Assembly: GCF_963676685.1 (NCBI RefSeq)
Contig: NC_092350.1
Coordinates: 66,581,674 to 66,645,673 of the forward strand
Direction of reading: 5' to 3'
From: Mytilus edulis
Taxonomy: Eukaryota; Mollusca; Bivalvia; Mytilida; Mytilidae
DNA length: 64,000 bases
How positions within the stretch are numbered: position 1 is the stretch's first letter; each line of letters begins with the position of its first letter. Below are positions 22,986 to 37,200 of the stretch, piece by piece. The position numbers and the translations under genes were made by a program. The notes under the pieces were generated by a model. It was not told the DNA's origin. It saw only the letters and a program-made list of their open reading frames with translations, and ran no database searches.

Positions 22986-25151
22986 CAGTGAGTTGCTTGT
23001 AGGTGTTATGGTAAAATTTTACCTATAGCTCAACCTGTTTTTAAAATTGTCAACACAATAGGGACATTTAAATTGACCAGTTGGTATTGATAGATTTAAA
23101 TCTACCTTGATGCTACCTGTAAAAAAATTTATTCACCTAACCAAAAGTTTCAGCATGCTTTTTTCCTGAACTTTTTTTTACCTAGGATTATTCTATTGAG
23201 AAATTTTTATTTTACTGTCATTCAAAATCTTATGAGTGATCAAGCCAAACAAGAATGACTATATCATATATTTTATTTTCTTGCAGTTACATGTAATTTA
23301 AAATTGCATGACCTAAAGTGCACTACATTTCATATAAATGTTTGCATAGCCACTACTAGCAGTGTTTAATACCCTAAATAATCCAGTCGTGATATTTCAC
23401 TCACTTAAATGAAACCTCAAAATCATATTTGAATAAACAATTTCATTAATTTATTTACACTAATATTTGACATCTCATCCAGAATTCCAATGATTTTAAA
23501 TAATTCCCAATTTTATTCATTTTTCACTACTTCACTAGATTTTTTTCTAAATCCATAGTATAAATTCTGATTAACTTCCAATTATATACATCCTAATTTA
23601 ACAGGTGCAGAATCTATACATAATTCAGAATCATTTCCATTACTATATTCCAAATAGTTATCCTCACTTATATTTTGTAATATTTTATTTATATTTTTAC
23701 TATATATCACCTGATTTTAATATATCCACAGTAAACATTTTATTTCATTTCCTATAATAAATTTCCAAATCAAACAATATTTGATTCAGAATTTTATAAT
23801 GACTATTTCCAATTTCACATTCACTTAAAACATTTCCTCATGTTAGGAATATTTTAGAATATTTTACTTTCATTTTTCACTTTATCACTAGATTAGACTA
23901 TATCCACTGCATTACTTCAACATTTTATTTCATTTCCTATAATAATTTCCAAATCAAACAATATTTGATTCAGAATTTTATGATGACTATTTCCAATTTC
24001 ACATTCACTTTTAAAAAACATTTCCTCACGTTAGGAATATTTTAGAATATTTTACTTTTATTTTTCACTTTATCACTAGATTAGACTATATCCACTGCAT
24101 TACTTTAACATTTTATTTCATTTCCAAGATCCCATTTAAATAGGGAATCATCTTAAATTTGTAATAGATCCCAAAATTAATAATGAATATTTCAAAAATC
24201 ACATTTAAAGCCACAGAAACATGTTGGATGAACTCACACTATATCTCCTACTTGAATTCCAGTTTTGAAATCTTTAAATCTTTGACATAACTAAATCCCA
24301 TCGTATGAAAAATTGAATTCCTTTAGTGAACACAGCATTTTATGCACAAAACTCCCACTAATATTATAATAGATTTCAAAGAAAAAACACAGCAAGGCAT
24401 ACTCCAAAATTATTTCGAATTTTATATGTACAACATCATATGTAAGCCCCACAAAACGGTTTGAATGAATTATTTCCTCCTTGATGTCCTTCATGACAAT
24501 AAAATCTTGAAAGAAACACATCACATTTTAAGAAGCAAAATTGCTATAAAAAGTCTGAGTAGTGAATTCAAATAAAATAAATCCAATATTGTATGCACAA
24601 TGACACCAAAAGATTTAAAACATTGCAAATAATAATCCAAAATGAGAATCTTGAAGGGTCATGTGAAGAAAAAAACAACATATCCCTCTGAAAATTTAAA
24701 CTGTAAACACCCTGAACAGCTATTTCTTGTTTCACTGGCAGCTGGACAATACTATGTATAAGGGTTCAAATTTTAAAGAAGCACTTTGGTGTAAAAACAG
24801 TTTAAATTTTCAAACACAGTAATACATATTTATTTTAATCTTTTACTGATTTAGAATTTTAGGTAAAAAATAGATAAATCAAATATATCAGGGATTTAAA
24901 ACAATGAAAACCAAATTATTTTCTTCCCTATCAATTTTTAATAGAATAATCCTAGGTAAGAAAAAGTTCAGGAAAAAAGCATGCTGAAACTTTGGGTTAG
25001 GTGAATAAAAATCTGTACAGGTAGAATCAAGGTATATTTAAATCTAACAATACCAACTGGTCAATTTAAATGTCCCTATTGTGTTGACAATTTTAAAAAC
25101 AGGTTGAGCTATAGGTAAAATTTTACCATAACACCTACAAGCAACTCACTG
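22986..25151. mobile_element. 2.17-kb element with about 220-bp terminal inverted repeats
   Basis: Left end TA|CAGTGAGTTGCTTGTAGGTG and right end CACCTACAAGCAACTCACTG|TA are inverted complements. Similarity continues inward for about 220 bp (to CTAGGATTATTCTATTGAG at about 23200 and its inverse from about 24935). TA at both borders plus CAGTG ends fit a Tc1/mariner-type target and terminus. The inside is extremely AT-rich, with C(A/T)TTT-rich strand asymmetry, a 185-188 bp tandem duplication (23746-24119) and no transposase ORF. A non-autonomous foldback element; the superfamily is inference. Confidence 0.85.
23746..24119. repeat. two-copy tandem repeat, 185 and 188 bp
   Basis: CATTTCCTATAATAA ... 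CCAAATCAAACAATATTTGA ... CACTAGATTAGACTATATCC ... ACATTTTATTT occurs at 23746-23930 and again at 23931-24119, nearly identical. A partial earlier unit (TATATCCACAGTAAACATTT) precedes it. It lies wholly inside the 22986-25151 element. Confidence 0.85.
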
Positions 25152-25277
25152 TAATCTAACTTATGACCACTTATCCTATTCTATTATTAATAAATAAGAT
25201 ATATTTATATATTCCAAACAGGATTATAATTCTAAAGACTTCGTGAAATACGTGAATTGGTTTAGAGCTATAACCGA

Positions 25278-28200
25278 ATGAATATGAATTTTGCACTGTC
25301 CATTTATACAATTTCTTTTATTATAATATTTAAGATTTACGGTAAGTTTTTATTGTTTCTTTTCTCCAATATGTCATATTCTAGCACTAATCATGTTTTC
25401 GTAAAGATGAATGCACTAACAAAATGGCACATCCCATACAAATATTCATATGGCTTAGAGAGAATATATCTCCCAGTTATAATAAGAGTTTCAGGGCTCG
25501 TATTTACTATCATGATGTCCTTCAAAGAGGGTTGCTGCTCGCAAAGAAGCTACTAAACCAACTGTTTTAAGTGGTGAAGTTGAAATCCCTCCTTCGTACG
25601 TTTTACGGACGGTAAGACATTTAACCGGGTTTATACTAACATAAGCAATAAGACGGATGCCACATATGGAGCAGGACCAACTTACTCTTCCTGAGCATGC
25701 TAATTCCCAGCTTTTTGGTGTTGCTCGTGTTGCTCAGTCTTTAGTTTTCTATGTTTTGTGTACTATCGTTTACCTGTTGTCGTTTTTTGTTGTCTCTTTA
25801 GCCATTGCGTTGACGGTTTTTAATTAGTTTCTCCTTATGCTTTCATCAAACAAGATATTTTTGTTAAATCGAATAACTTGAACCTAATGAAAAACTTAGT
25901 TATACAAAAAGTAAGGTGAACATTGGACACACTCCATTTAAAACTGTTTTATATAAAGGTGTAAGGGTGAAAGGCAGAGGAGTGCCAGTTTGTCATAAGC
26001 CTTTGGGTATTGTCTTGTCAATAAGGCGTATTTTGGATAACTTTTCTTGAGAAATGAGTACTCTGCTAGGTTGTTGATGTTCATCTAACATTTCATTTTG
26101 TACTTTTATATTTGATAATTTGAAATGTTTCCCAATTATGAATTATAAATAAACTCATCATATTAAATCATATTAAATCTTACTACCAGCATGACCAGTG
26201 TAACAAACTCCTCCCGTGAACGTTGTATAACTTTATTTTACATCAACTTTTATAAATGTATTTTGTGTTTATAAAAAGGAGAGATAACTAACCTAGTTTG
26301 GATAGGCTGGAATGTATACATTTGTATATATTTGTTTAGGGGCCAGCTGAAGGACGCCTCCGGGTGTGGGAATTTCTCGCTACATTGAAGACCTGTTGGT
26401 GACCCTCTGCTGTTGTTTTTTATTTGGTCGGGTTGTTGTCTCTTTGACACATTCCCCATTTCCATTCTCAATTTTATTTGTGCCTTTATTTGATGTAGTG
26501 ACACTTGCTTACTATTGGAGACCATTATATGCTGACATTGCAAAACAGCTATTTTTTTTTATCGCAGACCATAGTGCTATAATATACATCATCAGACTGC
26601 ATCGCAGAACATAACATTTTGGCGCAAAACATATATCTGTACATTGCTGTAGATTGATCCCTGTTTAGTACCGACGTAGTTCAGAGCACAGACATTAATA
26701 AACAAAAGCAAAACACTGCGATTGTAAACCATCATAAAATCGGATAAAATACGAAAATTAAGGCAAAACTAGTATGTCAGTGTTCAAAAGTCATAAATTA
26801 AGAGAAAACAAATCCGGGTTACCATCCAAAACCCAAGGGAAACACATCAACTATATGTAGAAAAAGTGTCCTCGAAAAAGTTGTTTTTGTACAAGTATAT
26901 CTTTCTGATATCTGCATTTGGATTTATATACCATAATCATTCAGAGACTTTTTGATACATATAAAAAATAAAGAAAGATCCGAAAAGACTGACAACTACT
27001 TAACTGTAATTAATCGACATATAAAAATAGACAAACAGCTTTAGAGTAATCTAATTGATTTAGATTTTCTTTTATAGAGGCATATTCAATGACAGTCATC
27101 ATAAATCAAAACATTTCCGGAGTGATAGGAGAAGGCGGTACAAGAATACAATGCTTATACACCAGGGAAATTGTGACTAAAATTTTTACCATTGAGTTAA
27201 AAGCTAACAATGAGACAATTGCAACATTTTTACCAGATGAGGAACCAAGATTGACAACAAAGGGACAGTATTTGGAAGGAAGAGTCACACTGATGAATAT
27301 AAGTAAAGTGTCTACAGAAGCTGTCATGATATTCGATAGTCTAACCTGTGATGATCAAACTAACTATAGTTGTTCCATGGTTTATCTCGGCCAAAATGGT
27401 AGAACAGAAGAAAGTCATTCAGGAATTTCAACACTTTATGTGAAAGGTAGTAAATTAATTGTACCATTAAAAATAAAAAGATTAAAAAATAACATTACTA
27501 ACAAATTTATTAAAAATAAAATAAATGTCTTTAAAAATTGAAGGATTTGAAATATAGTCGACCGATAACTTGCTATTTATAATCATGTATACTTTACGAT
27601 TCATGATAATTTATTAACATCGGAACAACGCTGATCGATCAAAATGTATGTAAAGGGACCAGAAATTACAGCAAATACTTTCGTGGTATGTAATAGATAA
27701 CACAAACAATGCTTCCAAAACAACACTCACCTCTCTTGTTTGTTAAGGACAAAATTGAATAATATTAATTTTCATTTTGGAACTTTCCTTTTCGCTCAGA
27801 GTCCATTATTTTTTTTAATTTTACTATGATAATAGTATCATAAGCCAGACATTATTTTATTTTTATTTTACATTAGTATCACAAGCCAGACATTTTTTTA
27901 TCTATCACAAGAATACAAGAAAACACGGTACAAAGACATAAAAACAAAACATGCAGTCTTATAAAAAACTTATAAGATCATAATATTCATTTGGTATGAA
28001 CTCATAATATTGATGTATTTTTGCAGATCCACCGTCAAAACCTGAATACGTAGCGATTGTAGATGTACTAGAAGATGAATCAACAACTGTATCACAGATT
28101 CAAAATACAAGTTTTCCTCCAAATTTTACTGAAATTTCCACTGTTAAACAATCTACAACAACTGCCATTTTCCAAGAAGGAGACACCATTACATGTAGCT

Positions 28201-31200
28201 GTGCCGGAAATGTTGGAAAGCCTCCAGGAAAATTTATATGGCAAAAATATCGACATGGAGAAAAAGTTCCTATGAACTACACAAATATTACTACAAAAGC
28301 GACTGAAGTTCCAGACAAGTGCTCCTACTACGGTATAAGTTACCTTCAGTTCCAGGTAACTGCCTTAGATAACCAAGCAATCATTCGGTGTGTCCTTGAT
28401 TCGCCGTTGGCAAAACCATATATGTATGTGGAAATGAAACCGATAGACATCAAGTGTAAGTAGTTGTCTTATTTCATGGCATATATGATTTAAAATTAAA
28501 AGTAACAGAATGTATAAGCAAATGTTATAAAAGGCATTCAATCTGATGAGTTAAGCCTTTTCAACTGATTTTTATAGTTCGTTCTTATGTTGTACTGTTG
28601 TACCACTGTCCCAGGTTAGGGGATGGTTGGGATCCCGCTAACATGTTTAACCCCGCCACATTATGTATGTATGTGCCTGTCCCAAGTCTGGAGCCTGTAA
28701 TTCTGTGGTTGTTGTTTGTTTATGTGTTACATATTTGTTGTTCGCTCTTTTTTTTGTACATAAATAAGGCCGTTAGTTTTCTCGTTTGAATTGTTTTACA
28801 TTGTCATTTCGGGGCCTTTCATATCTGATTATGCGGTATGGGCTTTGCTCATTGTTGAAGGCCGTACAGTGACCTATAGTTGTTAATTTCTGTTTCATTT
28901 TGGTCTCTTGTGGAGAGTTGTCATATGGCAATATATCATACCACATCTGCTTTATTTATATTAACATGTCAGTTATAGATAATAAGACAATCAGATGCAC
29001 ACCATCATGACTTTTGACAAGGTTAGTTTTGAAACTCGTTTTTAAACCAAATTTAATCTTATCAGATGATAAATAAAGTTGCATCAGTAACCTCAAAGGC
29101 CAACTAAGACTACATGTATAGACACCTATGTATTAAATGAGTCACGGAAAGGACCGTATAAACTAAATTGCAAGCCAAAACAGGAACACTGACCTATTTC
29201 GGGTAGTATTCTCTTCGACGAATCGTTATATTAGAGTGGTGTCGACCCAGTGGTTGTTTAATCTTACCAAAAATATAGAATGTGTATAACAAATAAGTAA
29301 CTACATAATTTGATTCAATTTGATGACATAAAACAATCATTTACGACAAAAAGATTAATTAGCTTCTCGCTAAATAGTAAACTTTTAACTTTTATGTAGT
29401 TTTAGTTTATTCAGTATAAAGATTATATATCTTCCAGTTAATACGATAGTCCAGCACTTCCAATTCCCATCATGAATTTTGTTATAGGGTGTTGATGCTA
29501 ACGTAGAAACATGTTAACCAGATTATACTTGTTAATCTCATGAATATGAATATGAATACTACTAGTATTTACCTATCAATCGATCTCATTTGTTGACAGC
29601 TTTTACGACCACGTTTCCTACCATAAGCAGTAGTTTTACGGGTGCAGAGGTAGCATCAGAATCATACAGTGGATACATAGGTAATGTTTCAATATGTTTT
29701 TGGCAAGTGTTTTTCTGAATATATCAATAAAAAGAATTAAGAAAGTAGAAATGTGAGTAAGACGTACACTTAAGACAAACAGAAAGAATGAAATATAATT
29801 TGCCATTTTGACAGAAATTTCACTTTTACATCAATATACTGGATTACAAAACATTTTGATATGCCTATTTCTGCTTTTGGCTTAATCATTTAATTAATAT
29901 TGTTATGGCTATCGACAGTTTGATTCAAATTCAGTTGAAGCGTTTACTAATAAACTGATGCTAAACACTTACAAAAAATATATCTTGACATAATAAATTC
30001 CTTCCACATGACTCAAATTAAACATTACCAAAGTTGCAAATCTGGTCATATGGTGTCGTCAAATTTATTTACCCCCCCCCCCCCCAAAAAAAAAACAACA
30101 TCTAAAATTTAAATATTGGTATTCAAAAGTTCAGATATGTTCTTAATTAAATATTTTCAATTATAAAAAGGGTAAACATGTATAGCATGTATAAGAAAAC
30201 TTCATATTTTATAGAAGTATGTACATGTTGATACCATGCATTGCTAAATCGACCCCCCCCCCCGTTTTTATAATTTCTTTACTTTTCAACGGACAAATTG
30301 AGTTAGTAAGGTTTGCTATAAATCATGCCAGTAACGAGGTACTGAATACGGAGCTGATGATACACTTGGGTACATATATTACACAGCAGCGGTATTGACC
30401 AAATGTGTTTTATCAATTCATGGTGAATTAATCATGTAGATGTCCAGAAAACATGCACAAGTTAGTTCTGCTAGTTTTGAATTTTAAATATACTTTTTCC
30501 TCGAACATCATTAACTAGATCGAAATAAACATCTGCTGCACTCAAATGGGTACCGTTAGTAAGTAAGTAAGTAAGTAAGTAATTAGTTTATTACAGTGTC
30601 ACAATCTAACATTATACATAACATATTATACATCAGATAAAAACAGCATAAACATATATTAGATTCCTGCCTTAAAAGACATATGAAAAGAGGGACGAAA
30701 GATACCAAAGGGACAGTCAAACTCATAAATCTAAAACAAACTGACAACGCCATGGCTAAAAATGAAAAAGACAAACATAAAAACAATAGTACACATGACA
30801 CAACATAGAAAACTAAAGAATAAACAACACGAACCCCACCAAAAACTAGGGGTGATCTCAGGTGCTCCCGAAAGGTAAGCAGATCCTGCTCCACATGTGG
30901 CACCCGTCGTGTTGCTTATGTGATTACAAATCCGGTAAATAGTCTAATTCGGTAGGTAACATTCATGAAAGGGAAGGGGATAGTAGTTACGACGTAAGGA
31001 ACATATCCGATATCATTTGTGAAATGGTTATTCCATAACGGTCAACCAACTCGTGATGGCGTCCGTAAAATTTACGAAGGGATGATTTCAACTTCACCAT
31101 TTGGAACTCTTGGTTTAATAGCTTCCTTGTGAGCAGTAATCCTCTATCAAGAAAATCAAGATAGGAAATGCAAGCACGGGAATATCGTATCAATTGGGAG

Positions 31201-34200
31201 ATATATACCTTGTATGCAGGTGCTGCTGGAATGTTGCTACTTAGAAATGGAAAGTTCACAATTGGAAAGCTGAAATCATCTCTTTTGTCGTAAAGTTTTG
31301 TTTTCAACCGACCCTCATTGTCAATTTCTATATGTAAGTAAAGATATGAAGCCGACTTAACTGTATCTGTAGTATCCTTTATCTCCAATTCGATGGGATA
31401 GATGCGTTCCACAAAGTCACCAAATTTTGAATTGTTTAGTGAAAGAACGTCATCTTTATAGCGGAAAGTAGAGTTACAGGATATTGCTAACTTCTTATCT
31501 TTCTTCCTAAGAAGTTCCTGCATGAAGTCAGCCTCATAATAATAAAGAAACAAGAGCTACTTTTACCTCATGCTCATTAAATGCATACACAATCAAAAAA
31601 CATTTTTCAAAATTTAAAAAAAATATTGAAAAATACAAAACAATTACTTCGTAGATCAACAATTTTTCACTTAAAAGAACAAAAAAAGAATTGATTTAAA
31701 AATCATAAATAATATGCGAATAAATAATAATTAAAACATTTTGTGTGAATTAACATTTGTTATCATACAATTTACTAAAATATTTGGTATGATAACTTTT
31801 TTGGATCATTATCATACCAATATATCCTGTTTTGTTAATTCCTATTTGTTATCTAATAATTTTTCAGGACTTGGTATTGGTGTATTTGCTCTGGTTTTAT
31901 TGATTGCGTATGGAATTTTTTTATTTATAAGAAATCAAAGAGAGTAAGTATATCTAATTATATGAGACAATATCTGAAAAAGTCTAATTTCCATGTCCCG
32001 CACTTCACCAGCAATTATTTTTTTATTCAACCATCTTTTTAAATTTTTTTTAGTTTTAGTATAAACTAAATTATATAATGCACCATGGCCTGCCAATTAA
32101 GCACTCATTCTTATATTTCTTCCAATAAAATATTGTAATTTAAATGTTCACCCCCCCCCCTAAAATCATATTGTCCCCTGGTTTCTTTTTAAAACTAAAT
32201 CATTCAAATAATATCCAAATTAATTAAAAAGGCGTCCGATTCTCACATATATGATATATTATGTAATCAACTTGCCCCTAATTTGTCTTTTTATATTATA
32301 ACTATAGCATGTAATAAAATTTTGCAAATTTTAAGAACAAAAAAATTTGTCCCCAAGGGTAATTTCCCTCCTGTTACCACTGGGTTTTTTTACCTGTGGA
32401 AACGTTTACAAGACCAAGAGTTATTTTCCCCTTATGTATTGTGAAGAGCATCATTCCTTGCATGTATTAGTACAAAGAAATAGTTGGAAAGGCGGCCAGG
32501 TTTGAAAATTCAAGCCCATCCAAGGTAAGAATTTATAGAAAAATACTTATTGGTGTTCTATCCTGTTATAGCCTTTTTTTTACACTTTCTGAGAATATTT
32601 TTAAGTGTGCACCACAACATTAAGTGTGTTTTTATATCATCTTTTTAAAAGTTATATGTCACAGAAAATACACTTACATTTAATGTGATAAAAAGGACAA
32701 AAACTATCGCGTAATTCCTTTCTGTTACGTTCTGTCATGTTACCTGATCAAAAGTAACAACATAACCATCATCAGTAACAGGAAGGATGTTCAAGACAAT
32801 TTCACTGAAGAATCGAACAGTTAATCTACTATATGCCAACCATTTCATTTAATATAAGTTATCACCACCATATCAAATAAATTTCAAAATAATATACAGT
32901 ATATTGAATAAAAAAATAGGTTTTTTGCTTTTGATAACAGCAGAGAACATTGTGTAATTCTAGTATAGTAGATAGTAACAGAAAGGAATTTATTTTAGAA
33001 TTTTTCATTACCTAGGCAGATTTTTCATCTTGCAAATACAGTTTCAAAGGATAAATGACATTGTTTGCTGTTATCTTCCAATTGTGACCAATCTAAAATG
33101 ATTTATTTTTCTTAAACTTTAAAATAAAGCAGAAAAATCCTTTCTGTTACCAACTCTGTCCTGTTACCGTTGTCCTGTTACTCAAGATTCTTTCATGTTA
33201 CCGACATATCTGACTATATTTAAGTATATTTCTAAACCTTTTGTATTGCAAATGCTAAAATCAATAATTGGCATTTGATAAACTATTGCAGGATATACTA
33301 GTAAACCACAAATAGTGTCTCAAACTTATTCCTTACTCCCATTAGAAACTTTTTAAAATTGATTCACTTTGGTAACAGGAAAGAACTGGATTTTTTTTGT
33401 ACCATTTTTGTCGAGCCTGCAACTTTTGTTGCAGAAAGCTCGACATAGGGATAGTGATCCGGCGGCGGCTACGGCGGCGGCGGTGTTAGCTAACTTCTTA
33501 AAAGCTTTATATTTTAGAAGGTGGAAGACCTGGATGCTTCATACTTTGTATATAGATGCCTCATGTTACGAAGTTTCCGTCAGTCACATGTCCAATGCCC
33601 TTGACCTCATTTTCATGGTTCAGTGACCACTTGAAAAAAAAGTTCAGATTTTTTGTAATGTTGATTTCTCTCTTATTATAAGTAATAGGATAACTATATT
33701 TGATATGTGCGTACCTTGAAAGGTCCTCATGTCTGTCAGACAGTTTTCACTTGACCTCGACCTCATTTCATGGATCAGTGAACTAGGTTAAGTTTTGGTG
33801 GTCAAGTCCATATCTCAGATACTACAAGCAATAGGGCTAGTATATTCGGTGTATGGAAGGACTGTAAGGTGTACATGTCCAACTGGCAGGTGTCATCTGA
33901 CCTTGACCTCATTTTCATGGTTCAGTGGTTATAGTTAAATTTTTGTGTTTTGGTCTGTTTTTCTCATACTATATGCAATAGGTCTACTATATTTGTTGTA
34001 TGGAATTATTGTAAGGTGTACCTATCTAGCGGGCAGATGTCATGTGAACTTGACCTCATTTTCATAGTTCAGTGGTCAAAGTTAAGTTTTTGAGTTTTGG
34101 TCTTTTTATCTAATACTATATGCCATAGGTCATCTATATTTGGTGTATGGAAATATTTTATGATCTTTATGTCAGTCGCGCAGGTTTTATTTGACCGTGA

Positions 34201-37200
34201 CCTCATTTTCACAGTTCATTGCACAGTGTTAAGTTTTTGTGTTTTGGTCTATTTTTCTTAAACTATAAGTAATAGGTCAACTATATATGTTGTATAGAAG
34301 CATTGTTAGCTGTACATGTCTGCCTGGGATGGTTCATCTGACCTTGACCTCATTTTCAAGGTTCATTGGTCTTTGTTTAGATATCTTGGTTAATGTTTAG
34401 TTTATGTGACAGTTGTATTAAAGCTTAGCTTTATACTTAGGACTATCAACATAATATCAATGATTAGTATAGAAGGCGAGACATTTCAGCGTGTGCACTC
34501 TTGTTTAAAATGCCATTGTTTCCTTATTAAACAATTATTTGAATTACAGACAACAGTTCCTAGATCCCCAATGCGTGTTCTTCGATTTGTGCTATTAAAA
34601 TACCGGGTCTAAAGAATTTTTTTTTGGTTTTTTCTTATTGCCAAAAATTTGACTTTTTCAGATATTGTCTCATATGTAGATAGGCGAGTGACTTATTTCA
34701 AAAAGACGCTTAGTTAACGACTTTAATGCACCTACCTAACACACGGCTGTATTATATATCATTCGAAAGCTGTTAATCTGTACTTTCTGTTTTGCCCGGT
34801 CGTAAAAAAATCGTACGGTGCAATTTTTGTTAAATCAAGGTCAAAGGTCATGAAAAAATATTCTAAATTTTGCGATAACTAAATAAAACGCCATTTTCTA
34901 ATTCTTGTACCATAAAATTTTCCAAAAGATCATATGAACTTTATGGAACATGATTCATAATTTCCAATTCAAACAAAAAAATAAGAGATTCGATGCGCAA
35001 AATTTCCCGAAAATTGAAATTTATCACAAATCCTAAAAAAATGAAAAATTATCCAAAAAGCAAAATATATCTTGGGGAATCGATATTTGTATGCTAAAAA
35101 AATAGATAAATGTATATGTTTTAGGTCAAGGAATATTTGTTTTGTAATTTTAAGATGCAATTATTAATTAATGTTCATGGAACAGCCTTCTATTGAAGTG
35201 TTTGCAGTTGCCCAAAAAATCTGCCATCTGCAAATAGCGATCATTTTGTTAATCTATGTTAAAATAGCAAATCGCTAATGGTGAATATCAGGGAGAAGAA
35301 TTATTTTCCATAATAAAAGAAGGGGTATTTAAAGTAAGAAAAGAATATATGTGAGGTAATTGAGGTTAAAATATGTTTTTTACGAAATCAAACTTTTTTT
35401 ACTTTTTGTAATCATGTTTAAATGCAAACATTACTTTGCGACTAAATCGTAGGCAACATTGAAATAAGTAACCTTGTTTAGAAACACTTGGTTGTCTAAA
35501 GCGGGATGTAAACGAACTAAATAAAATGCGGCTGCTTCTTGTTTAGTTTAAAATCGTGTTATAGTAAGTCATATTAAATGTGTTTAGAAGTTTAATCGCT
35601 TTAATTATTTGAATAAAAGATGCTTTGAGCATTTTCTACATAAGCTTTAAAAATACAAATGCATGTCATTGTGTTTGTAAAACACTATAAGCAGCTGTGA
35701 AATAACAAAATGAAAAAGCTAAATACCCTTCCTGACCTCATAAGATCATTCGCTGTTTTAGGAGTGTTCGTTTTCATGGTATGCTGTGTTTTTTGGACTG
35801 TTGTTCGTCTCTTGGACTTTGATTTTATTTTGTTCATGGTTTTAATTAACTTTATTTGATTCATGGTTTGAGATGTTGATTGTCCCTTTGGTATTATTTT
35901 ACTTTAAAGACATTAACTTGCAGTAATAACAATCGGCCAAAAAATCACCTCAAAGTAAAGTGAAGAAGATTAACGCAATAAGACAAATATCCGCGAAAAT
36001 AACTTAATTTGCTCACGGTGATATATATACAGAACAAAATCGTTATCATGATACATTTAGCTACACTGATCTATAATTTTTAAACCTTTTACTACTTGAA
36101 TAGTGACGAAATATATCAAAGGGACATCAAACTCATAATTAAAAACAAACTGACAAAGCCAGGCAAAAAACGAACAAGACAAGCAACAGTATACAAAACA
36201 TAACATATAAAACTACAGATTGAGTTACACAAACCCCCCAAAAAAAAAATTGAGTGAACTCAGGGGCTCCCAAAGGGTAGGCAGATCATGTTCCACATGT
36301 GACACCCGTCTTAGTTTAAACATATTTATTTATTATGGATTGGGAAACAAGTTTTGCAACTTAAATTAATCGCTTTCCACTTTGCGGGTGCGAGTGCTGC
36401 CTTGTAGCGGCATTAGCCTGCTCTTTTTCGAAATCTACAAAGGTGTGTTTAACGTGCAAGAGATATGGCTCTCTTTTAATACGGGTCATCCATTTATCGT
36501 CCCCTTCCGACGGACTTTCATCGTTTCCTCAAGACCATACTCACAAATGGTGTCAAGGAAGAGCCGAAAATTCAGTTCCTGAAATTTTCATCACGGAACG
36601 GGAATCGAACCAGGAACCTTAGTGTTAGTAGTCCGATGCACTAACCACTACACCACGGCTCTCGTTTACCCGTCTTGTGGCTCATGTATTGCCAAACTCG
36701 GTGCCAAGCCTTATTCGGTTGGTGACATTCACGGCAGAAATGACGGCAATTTGGTTACGTCGATGGAACTTATCAGTCGTCATCTGGCGAAACAGATATC
36801 ATATAATTGTCAACCAACTCGTAGTGGCGTCTATGAAATTTTCAAAGGGATGATTTCAACTTTGCATTTGAACTCTGGTTTAAAACATGTTTAAACCACC
36901 ATTTTTCTTCAAATGTCCTGTACCAAGTCAGGCATATGGCAGTTGGTATCGAATAATATGTTTCTTTGTATTTTGGCGTTTGTTTTTGTAGCAGTTCTGT
37001 GTTTCTATTATATCGTTGTGCTCCTCTTATAGTTGATGCGTTTTCCAAGTTTTTGCTTTGTGACCCGGATTTATTTCAGTTACTAGTAAATCGATTGATG
37101 ACTATTGAATAGCGGTATTCTATAGTTGCCTTTATTTCAGAGGAGTTGAGGCTCAATGAAATCGGTCTCCTCCTTTAGTAGTATAGATATGCAGGCGTTG

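Noticed and set aside
28598-28789. 63-codon ORF in intron 3 of paralogue A
   Set aside because: It is wholly inside the 28538-28957 repeat and is not open in the inverse copy at 40950-41295.
33369-33626. 85-codon ORF with a poly-Ala stretch
   Set aside because: The Ala run is the GGCGGCGG joint of the interspersed repeat; copy 1 at 13.2 kb does not keep it.
36600-36667. tRNA gene on the minus strand
   Set aside because: Box A and box B are present, but it continues as a 355-bp SINE with target duplication and no proper acceptor stem was seen.
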